NCBI GenBank assembly: GCA_016935485.1
Contig: JAFGQW010000205.1
Span: 1-45,842 of the forward strand
DNA: 45,842 nt
Origin: Planctomycetota bacterium
GTDB taxonomy: Bacteria > Planctomycetota > JAFGQW01
Direction of reading: 5' to 3'
Of this stretch, positions 24,562 to 31,744 are shown piece by piece; within the stretch, counting starts at the first letter, position 1; each line of letters begins with the position of its first letter. Under the pieces are notes generated by a model that did no database searches, was not told where the DNA came from, and was given only the letters and a program-made list of their open reading frames with translations. The position numbers and the translations under genes are program-made.

Positions 24562-26649
24562 TCATCCCTCCTCGGGAAGAACATCCTCGAACGGAATCTC
24601 CATCCAGTTCTCCCCGACCACCAGACGGATGAGCCTTCTTTTCCAGTCGACGCGTACCACCCGCCCCCGGACTCCCAGTCGCGCGATCGCGAGCATCTGG
24701 TGCTTGCGGAGCCTCCGGACGAAGGCTTCCCGGCGGACGGCGAGAGGCGTCAACCGGAGCGCCTCCTCCAGCGCCTTCTCGAGCTTCAGCACCTCCTGGT
24801 CGAACGGTTTCGGGACGCTCCTCAGGCGGGCGAGGATCGGATACAGGCGCTCCCGCGCCTCGCGGAGCTGCTCGTCGACCCGGCGGTCCGCAAAGGACCC
24901 CAGCTCCTCCCGCCGCATCCCCACCTCCCGCGCGGCAATCTCGCTGTCCGCCTGGACCCGGCGCGCGATGGCCAGCATCTCCTCGGAAGCCTGCCGGCGG
25001 CGCTCGGTCTCGACCCGCGTGGCCTGCAATCCGGCGATGAGAGCCTCGACGCGGCGATCCCGGTCGGCGAGCACGCGGCGTGCTTCCGCGAGCACGGCCG
25101 GCTCGAGCCCGAGGCGCTCCGCGATGATCAGGGCGTTGGAGTTGCCCGGCAGGCCCACGCGCAGATGGAAGGTCGGAGCCAGGTTATCCGGGTCGAACTC
25201 GACGCAGGCATTCTCGGTGCGCGCCAGCTCGTAAGCGCACATCTTGAGGTCGCCGAGGTGCGTGGTGACCACCGACGGTGCCCCCCGGTGGACGAGCTGC
25301 GCCAGGATCGCCCGGCCGAGCGCCGCGCCCTCGGCCGGATCGGTCCCCGAGCCCAGCTCGTCCAGGAGCACGAGCACGTCCGGCCCGGCCCGGCGGAGGA
25401 TCCCGGTGATCCGGGTCATGTGGGCGGAGAACGTGCTCAGGCTCTGCTCAATGCTCTGCTCGTCGCCAATGTCGGCCAGCACGTCCTGATAGTCGGGAAC
25501 GGACGACTCCGGATCCGCCGGAATGGGCATGCCGCTAAGCGCCATCAGCGCGAGGAGCCCCACGGTCTTCACGGCCACGGTCTTGCCGCCCGTGTTGGGC
25601 CCCGTGATCACCAGGAGGTCGAAGTCCTCGCCCAGCCGGAATGTGAGCGGCACCACTTCGAACCCCCGTCCCGGGGAGACCGTCTCGCAGCGCGTCCCGG
25701 CGCGATGGGCCCCGGCGCGAACAAGAAGCAGCGGATGGCGCGCATTGCGCAGCGCCAGCACCCGCCCGCCGACCTGCGGCGGATGCAGGTCGAACGCCAC
25801 CGCCATGCGCGCCTTGGCGAGCGTGAAGTCCAACCACGCCACCCGCCTCAGGGTCGCCAGGATCCGCGCTTCCTCGGCCAGCACCGCGCGCGACAAGTCC
25901 CACAGGACCTGCTGGACCTCCCGGGCTTCGCGCACCTTGAGATCCTCGCGCTCGTTGCCGAAAGGGACGAGTTCCCGCGGCTCGATGAACGCCGTCATGC
26001 CGGTCTGGGAGCGGTCGTGCAGGATCCCGTCCACCCGGCGGATGTGCTCCGCCTTGACCTGGAGGAGGAAGCGCCCGCCCCGGAGCACCGGACGGGTCTG
26101 CGCGAGCAGGGCCCGGAAGCGGTCCGACCGCGCGAGCTCCTCGGCCCGGTTGCGCAGGAAGGTCGTGACCGTTTCGAGACGCGCCCGCACCCGCGCCAGC
26201 GCCGGGCTGGCGTCGTCCCGCACGCCGAGCTTGCAGTCGAGCTTCGTCCCGATCTGCTCGATCAGCGCCGCAAACACCTCGATCGGCTGCGTCATCTCCC
26301 GCAGCCGGGGCCACCCGTCGCCGGCCCCGCCAGAGAAGTGCTCGCGCACCCGCCGCGCCGCCTCCAGCAGCTCCTTCACCTCGTAGAGCTCGCCGGGCTC
26401 CAGCGGGCGCCCGTACCGCCGGACGTGATCGAGGTGAGGGCGCACGTCGCGAAAGCCCCCGGTCGAAGGCACCCGATCCACGATCAGGCACGCCTTCAGC
26501 TCGGCGGTCTCCTCCAGGGCGCGACGGGCACGCGCCGCGTCCCAGTAGGGCGCCATCTCCTGAGCGACGGCACGGCCGAGCTCGGAGGAGGCGAACTCCC
26601 GGACGAGGGCGCGGATCTTCGGGTACTCGAGGACTTCCAGACCGGACAT
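24562..26649 (-). CDS. MutS2-like ATPase lacking the C-terminal Smr domain
   Basis: Walker A LLVITGPNTGGKTVAVKTVGLLALMALSGMPIPAD, Walker B DVLVLLDELGSGTDPAEGAALGRAIL, TTHLGDLK; ends after a KOW-like segment RLGVRGRVVRVDWKRRLIRLVVGENWMEIPFEDVLPEEG. Confidence 0.9.
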   Translation of the reverse strand: MSGLEVLEYPKIRALVREFASSELGRAVAQEMAPYWDAARARRALEETAELKACLIVDRVPSTGGFRDVRPHLDHVRRYGRPLEPGELYEVKELLEAARRVREHFSGGAGDGWPRLREMTQPIEVFAALIEQIGTKLDCKLGVRDDASPALARVRARLETVTTFLRNRAEELARSDRFRALLAQTRPVLRGGRFLLQVKAEHIRRVDGILHDRSQTGMTAFIEPRELVPFGNEREDLKVREAREVQQVLWDLSRAVLAEEARILATLRRVAWLDFTLAKARMAVAFDLHPPQVGGRVLALRNARHPLLLVRAGAHRAGTRCETVSPGRGFEVVPLTFRLGEDFDLLVITGPNTGGKTVAVKTVGLLALMALSGMPIPADPESSVPDYQDVLADIGDEQSIEQSLSTFSAHMTRITGILRRAGPDVLVLLDELGSGTDPAEGAALGRAILAQLVHRGAPSVVTTHLGDLKMCAYELARTENACVEFDPDNLAPTFHLRVGLPGNSNALIIAERLGLEPAVLAEARRVLADRDRRVEALIAGLQATRVETERRRQASEEMLAIARRVQADSEIAAREVGMRREELGSFADRRVDEQLREARERLYPILARLRSVPKPFDQEVLKLEKALEEALRLTPLAVRREAFVRRLRKHQMLAIARLGVRGRVVRVDWKRRLIRLVVGENWMEIPFEDVLPEEG

Positions 26650-27102
26650 GGCGCCACGCTGAACTCGGGCGACGCCGGAGGCTCTCGTGGCATCCGGCGA
26701 GGAGATCCAAGGGGCGCGCAGGAATGACTTCCCATCCCGCTGGATCTTCTTGCCCACCTCCGCGCGGCGGAGACGGGTGAAATCGCGGATTTCAACCGGT
26801 TTTCCGCCACCCGAACCTGAACAAGAACCTCGCGGGCTAATCCGGGAAGTTACTCTTGCGCGAACCCTAAGGACGGGCTCGATCCCGTCGGGAATGTCTG
26901 ATAGTGCGAGCTTTGCCCGCAGCCCACCGCGATCGGCTTTCGGCGATCCGCATGCGCCGCGGGCATCGTGCGCAGATCGCGCTCGACAGGAGCGTAGCTG
27001 CGCAGAACGCGAGGCCGGGAGAACGGGCACGGTGTGAGACTCGAGTCCGTCGCGGCCACCCGACCGGCAAGACCGCAGCGCCCTCGATCGAAGCGAGACG
27101 GT

Positions 27103-27483
27103 TCACGGGCGGGGCTCGACGGAAGCGCGTCCCCCATCGCCCACGCGGGCATACTCGGACCGGCCACCCCGGAAAGCCGTCCCGCCGTCCTCCTCCGAAC
27201 CCACGCCCACCCGCTCCTTCATCAGCCGGCCCACCTTGAACTTGACGACGCGCTTGGCCGGCACGTCCACCTTCTCGAGCGTGCGCGGATTCTGCGCCTT
27301 GCGGGCGGCGCGATCCTTGATCTCGAACACGCCGAACTCCCTAAACTCCAGGCGGTTGCCGCGACCAAGCTCATTGATGATCTCGTCCAGGAACATCTGG
27401 ATGATCTCCTTGGTCACCACCTTGGTCTGGCCCGTCTTCTCCGCAATAACGTTGACCAGCTCCTTCTTTGTGATCGTCGCCAT
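27103..27483 (-). CDS. HU/IHF-family DNA-binding protein with C-terminal tail
   Basis: MATITKKELVNVIAEKTGQTKVVTKEIIQMFLDEIINELGRGNRLEFREFGVFEIKDRAARKAQNPRT...VPAKRVVKFKVGRLMKERV. Confidence 0.96.
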   Translation of the reverse strand: MATITKKELVNVIAEKTGQTKVVTKEIIQMFLDEIINELGRGNRLEFREFGVFEIKDRAARKAQNPRTLEKVDVPAKRVVKFKVGRLMKERVGVGSEEDGGTAFRGGRSEYARVGDGGRASVEPRP

Positions 27484-27707
27484 TAACGCTTCCCTTTCCT
27501 GATCTTCCCTCGTGTTGCCAGCCGCCGGCCCGGACGGACCCGAGGAAAAATCGCGGTCGAACTCTCACCGCGCGCCGAGGTCCGGTAAGATACCCGGCCG
27601 CTCGGGTTCGAGGAGGCGCGCAACTCCTCGACCGGTACCACCACCTGTCGCAGCACAAGCGCGACGTTCCGGGGCTTCGTGCAGACGCTCCTCGGAACGT
27701 GGCTCTC

Positions 27708-27737
27708 AGGATACCGAAGCTATTAACATATTGTCAA
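27708..27737 (-). promoter_or_regulatory. Putative sigma70-type promoter of the HU gene
   Basis: Minus strand TTGACA-N18-TATCCT (perfect -35) in an AT-rich patch, about 220 nt upstream of the HU start. Confidence 0.5.
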
Positions 27738-27815
27738 GTAAGAATTTGCGGAAGTAGCCGGGCATCAGACCCGCGTTGCCAGCGGGCTCGAAGTCGCCTG
27801 GATCACGGTGCGGAA

Positions 27816-28667
27816 GTGGCCACGAAGATCGTCTTACCGCCGGCCCTACGTTCCAATACAGGCGCCCGTGAACGCCTTATCGGCTTTTTTGACAAATACT
27901 TACATTCGCCCATCGAGGCGCCCAAGCCGTTCCAGCAGTCCGCCTCCACCGCCTGTTTCCGCCTCGTCCACCTTCTTTCCGATCGAGACGTGTTCGTCAA
28001 AATCTATTCCTACAAGGGACTTAGGCGCATTCTCCGGGGATTATTCCGGAACACGTTCTGCGGAGCCTCCCGGGCCCGCCACGAATGGACCAACCTGCTG
28101 CGTCTCGCCCGCCTCGGGGTGCCGGTTCCCGAGCCCGTCGCGCTCATCGAGCGGCGACGCCTGCGTACGCTCCGCGCTTGTGCGCTGGCCACCTGCTGGG
28201 AGCCGGACTCCGTGACCGCAGATCACTTCCTCGATCGCGCGCCGCCGGCCGCACGTCTCGTGGTCGCGCGCGAGATCGCCCGCCTCGCCGGCGTCATGCA
28301 TGACGCCGGCTACGCCGACGGCGACCTACATCTCCGCAACCTCCTGGTGATCAAACCCGATTGCGCCGGATTCGGAGCGGCGCGCCCGCGGGTGCTGAAG
28401 ATCGATTCGCCCGCCGGCCGCCTCACGCGATCCCGGCGGCGTCAGATCCACGACCTCGCCAGTCTCGACGTGGGCGCGCGGCGCTTCCTGAGCCGATCCG
28501 AACGGCTACGCTGCTGGCGCCACTACTGCGAAAGCCGCCCCTCGCGGCACGCGCTGCGCCGGAAAGAGCGCCGCTGGCTCCGCGCCGTTCAGGCACGCGC
28601 GGACGCGCTTGAACCTAAGGAGGGCCGCCGTCTCGACACCGTGCGCGCTCTGCGCTGCGGGCGCTGA
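27816..28667 (+). CDS. Lipopolysaccharide kinase (WaaP/KdkA)-like protein
   Basis: FVKIYSYKGLRRILRGLFRNTFCGASRARHEWTNLLRLARLGVPVPEPVALIERR...GYADGDLHLRNLLV...LKIDSPAGRLTRSRRRQIHDLASL; GTG start proposed. Confidence 0.75.
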   Translation: MATKIVLPPALRSNTGARERLIGFFDKYLHSPIEAPKPFQQSASTACFRLVHLLSDRDVFVKIYSYKGLRRILRGLFRNTFCGASRARHEWTNLLRLARLGVPVPEPVALIERRRLRTLRACALATCWEPDSVTADHFLDRAPPAARLVVAREIARLAGVMHDAGYADGDLHLRNLLVIKPDCAGFGAARPRVLKIDSPAGRLTRSRRRQIHDLASLDVGARRFLSRSERLRCWRHYCESRPSRHALRRKERRWLRAVQARADALEPKEGRRLDTVRALRCGR

Positions 28668-28890
28668 CCGAACCCCCGGGCCACAACGAGCCGCCGGCAC
28701 CCCAGGCCGACGGAGCCTGCGGCGTGCGGCTCGGTGACGGGGATGGCGATCGGCTGTTTTCGACTCCACGCCGGCCGGCCGGCATGGTAATCGTCTTGCA
28801 GGTGCGCCAGCGGGGCCGGGCCCGCCGCCGCACCACGCGAGAGCTTGCGGATCGATCCAGGCCGAGGGGCGGCCGGCGAGGACGGTGAGG

Positions 28891-29337
28891 ATGCGCGCCG
28901 TGATCCAGCGGGTGAGTCGGGCCGAAGTGGAGGTGGCGGGCCACTGCGTAAGCCGGATCGACGGGGGCTTGCTCGTGCTGCTCTGCATCGAGAAGGGCGA
29001 CGACGCGGTACGGATCGATCGGGCGGCGGCGAAGATCGCGGGACTGAGGTGCTTCGCCGACGCGCAGGGCCGGATGAACCTCGATCTCAGCCAGATCGGC
29101 GGCCAGGTGCTGGTCGTGCCGCAGTTCACGCTCGCCGCGGAGCTCCAGCACAAGGGACGGCGTCCCGGCTTCGATGCGGCGGCGCCGCCGGCGCAGGCCG
29201 CAGCGCTGTGCCACCGGTTCTCGAGCCGCCTCGCCGAGGCGGGATTGACCGTACGCACCGGGGAGTTCGGCGCGCACATGGCGGTGCATCTCACCAACGA
29301 TGGCCCGGCGACCTTCGTCTACGAGGACCGCGGCTGA
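28891..29337 (+). CDS. dtd: D-aminoacyl-tRNA deacylase (DTD family, variant motif)
   Basis: MRAVIQRVSRAEVEVAGHCVSRIDGGLLVLLCIEKGDD...GRMNLDLSQIGGQVLVVPQFTLAAELQHKGRRPGF...TNDGPATF. Confidence 0.93.
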   Translation: MRAVIQRVSRAEVEVAGHCVSRIDGGLLVLLCIEKGDDAVRIDRAAAKIAGLRCFADAQGRMNLDLSQIGGQVLVVPQFTLAAELQHKGRRPGFDAAAPPAQAAALCHRFSSRLAEAGLTVRTGEFGAHMAVHLTNDGPATFVYEDRG

Positions 29338-29345
29338 TCGCCGCC

Positions 29346-30473
29346 CTACTCGCGGTGGTCGGGTGGGCGCCCCGCGCTGCGGCCCTGCAGATCGGCGAGC
29401 CACCCGCGCACCCGCTCCCGCTGTTCTCCGCCGAGAGCCAGATAACGGGTCCAGTGGTGAGCAGCCTGCTCGCTGAAAGCGCTGGCCCGGCCGGCCCCCC
29501 TGGCCTCCGTTCCGGCAGTCAGGCGCGCGAGATTCTCGTAGGCGATCCCGAGATTGAAATGCGCGTCGGGACACTCCGCGTTCTCCGCGACCGCCTCCTC
29601 GAGCACGCTCACGGCCTTCGGGTACTTGCCCCGCGCCATGAGGATCTCCGACAGGTTCACCCGGGCGGCATACCGGAGCGAACAGCGCTGCTCGTACCGT
29701 CGGAGCTGCTCCAGGGTCAAGACCACATCGCGGCGGTGGATTGCCCGCTCCAGCTCCTCCGGCGCGATGGTGAGCACGGTCGCGTAGGCGTGAAACGCCC
29801 GCTCCTCGTCTCCGACCGCCATGCCGTACTTGAGCCAGTGCAGTGCGTCCTTCGGGCAGAGTTGCAGGTAGTGCTCGTACTGTTTGACCGCCGCGGCTTC
29901 ATCGCCGTTGCGGAAGTGGAGTCTGGCGAGCGCCAGGCGGGCCTCCGGCAGATCCGGATCCAGAGCCACCGCGCGGCGCAGGTGGATCTCGGCCTGCTCG
30001 CGATCCGCGCGGTAGAGTCGCTCGAATCCCAGCCCGAAGTGCGCCCACGCCAGACCGGGATCGGCCTCCACGGCGCTCTCGAGCTGCGGGATTCGGTCGG
30101 CGTCGTCCGCCAGCCGCGCGCCGAGCGCATGCCACAGGGCCGACGGCTCCTGATTGCGCTCGTGCTCCTGGCCCACCCCCATCCCCTGGTACTCCTGGCG
30201 GACCTCCGTCTCCTTGCCCAGCGCGATCATCGTGTCCTGGTAGAGGAGGTGCGCTCGCACGAAGCGCGGCGAGGTCTCGCGGACCGCGCGGAGACGGGCC
30301 ACCGCCTGCGGCAGATCGCCGCGGTCGAGCGCGGCGAGCGCGGCCTCCCACTCCGCTTGCGCCGCTGGAACCGGCTGCTGCAGCGCCGGATCGCACCGCG
30401 CGCCGAGTCGACAGCCCCCGATAGCCGCGACGGCCAGGATCGCCACGACCGCGCGGCAGACGCGCCGGCTCAC
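29346..30473 (-). CDS. TPR-repeat lipoprotein
   Basis: GTG start; signal peptide/lipobox AVVAILAVAAIGGC; TPR-like WAHFGLGFERLYRADREQAEIHLRRAVALDPDLPEARLALARLHFRNGDEAAAVKQYEHYLQLCP. Confidence 0.8.
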   Translation of the reverse strand: MSRRVCRAVVAILAVAAIGGCRLGARCDPALQQPVPAAQAEWEAALAALDRGDLPQAVARLRAVRETSPRFVRAHLLYQDTMIALGKETEVRQEYQGMGVGQEHERNQEPSALWHALGARLADDADRIPQLESAVEADPGLAWAHFGLGFERLYRADREQAEIHLRRAVALDPDLPEARLALARLHFRNGDEAAAVKQYEHYLQLCPKDALHWLKYGMAVGDEERAFHAYATVLTIAPEELERAIHRRDVVLTLEQLRRYEQRCSLRYAARVNLSEILMARGKYPKAVSVLEEAVAENAECPDAHFNLGIAYENLARLTAGTEARGAGRASAFSEQAAHHWTRYLALGGEQRERVRGWLADLQGRSAGRPPDHRE

Positions 30474-30985
30474 TGCAGCGGCCCCTCCCGGTAGTCCCCG
30501 CGAAACACCGCCGTGTTCCCGTTGAGCTCCATGCCGACGGCGTGGGTGACCCGACGGTTGTCGGCCAGGTCGAGGAAGACCACGGTTCCGCGCACCTCGA
30601 GTCGCACCCGATCGCCGTCCGGAGGGAAGACCACCAGGATATGCTCGGCCTCGCGGATCTCCAGCCCCTCGGCGAACTTCGCCCGCGCCAGGCCGAACGC
30701 CTCCTTCATCTTCTTGCCGTCGGCCGTCCAGCGCTTCATCTCGTTGCCCGCGAGAAAAAGCTCGGCTTCGAGGTGGAGCGGAAGCTCCATCCGGACCTCC
30801 CGCGCCAGCAGGACCCGCCTTTCCGCGCGGAGAAACGCCTCGCCCGGAACCGGAGGATAGGCGTGGCGGACCGGCGGGCCCTCCGCGGGCGGGGCGGACG
30901 AGCTGCAGCCGACCCCCACGACACCCGGCGACAGAGCGACGAGCACGACGAGCATCGGACCGGTCCACGAGCGACTGAAATGCAC
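30470..30985 (-). CDS. Small putative lipoprotein of unknown function
   Basis: GTG start, signal peptide MLVVLVALSPGVVGVGC(SSS); stop overlaps start of the TPR lipoprotein (GTGA). Confidence 0.6.
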   Translation of the reverse strand: MHFSRSWTGPMLVVLVALSPGVVGVGCSSSAPPAEGPPVRHAYPPVPGEAFLRAERRVLLAREVRMELPLHLEAELFLAGNEMKRWTADGKKMKEAFGLARAKFAEGLEIREAEHILVVFPPDGDRVRLEVRGTVVFLDLADNRRVTHAVGMELNGNTAVFRGDYREGPLQ

Positions 30986-31458
30986 GTTCCGTCCTTCCCG
31001 AATCAGCGGGCTTCCCTCGACCGCGGATCCCTTCCGACCAGCGCGCCGGCGAGCCGGGCATTCGCGTCGGATCCGGGACCGCTGGGAACAGCCCTCATCG
31101 TAGCGCGGGCTTCGCGCAAAACCCACAGCCATCGGCCATCCGCGGTCCGCTCGCACCCCGATGCCGCCAGCCAGGCGGACAGCCTGCGGCCCGACGCGCC
31201 TGCCCGTTCTTCGGTATCCTGGCTGCGGGTGCCTGCCGGGCTTGCGGTGCGTCCCGCAACCGATGCCGGCCAAGCGACTTGCAGGTTCCAGCCCGCCCGC
31301 GAAGACGTTCGGACCGCACAGTATACTGACATCGACCAGCCCACGAAAGCCCCGGCCGGCCCGCGGCGGCGGTGGGCTCGCGCGGGGCGCTGGGCATGCC
31401 GCGGCCTGCCAGCAGCGACCCTCCGCGTGCCTCCGAACCCCGGTCGGCGCACGGGGAA

Positions 31459-31506
31459 TCGGCCTCGACTCCGCAGCGCGGATCGGCCTTGACTCCACCG
31501 CGCGGA
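31459..31506. repeat. Imperfect tandem duplication, 2 x 24 bp
   Basis: tcggcctcgactccgcagcgcgga / tcggccttgactccaccgcgcgga, 3 mismatches. Confidence 0.8.
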
Positions 31507-31517
31507 TCAGATTGAAT
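31489..31517 (+). promoter_or_regulatory. Candidate promoter of the repeat-lipoprotein/mla cluster
   Basis: TTGACT-N17-TTGAAT on + strand; -35 lies in the second copy of the 24-bp duplication. Confidence 0.3.
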
Positions 31518-31744
31518 GACGGCGTTAGCGGACCGGATGTCTGGGTGGTCATCCGGCCGGCGCCACGTCGGGCAGGATCGCGAGTGCCGGGCGCACCCGC
31601 CGACGGACGGTTTGTGGTTTCTATCCATGCGCCTGCCGTGCGGCGGCCCGATGGCAGACGAGTGGCACGCCGTGCGCGGGAAGCCCATCGTGCCGGGACG
31701 GCTTGCGGCCCAGCGCTAGTCCCGCTTCCGCTCCGGAACGGATA

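Noticed and set aside
21865-26727. Plus-strand ORFs of 533 and 915 aa
   Set aside because: Antisense to tuf and the MutS2-like gene and running across the tRNA genes
26872-26889. GACGGG-ctcgat-CCCGTC hairpin in the mutS2-HU gap
   Set aside because: Short 6-bp stem without T-tract; expected by chance in DNA of this GC content
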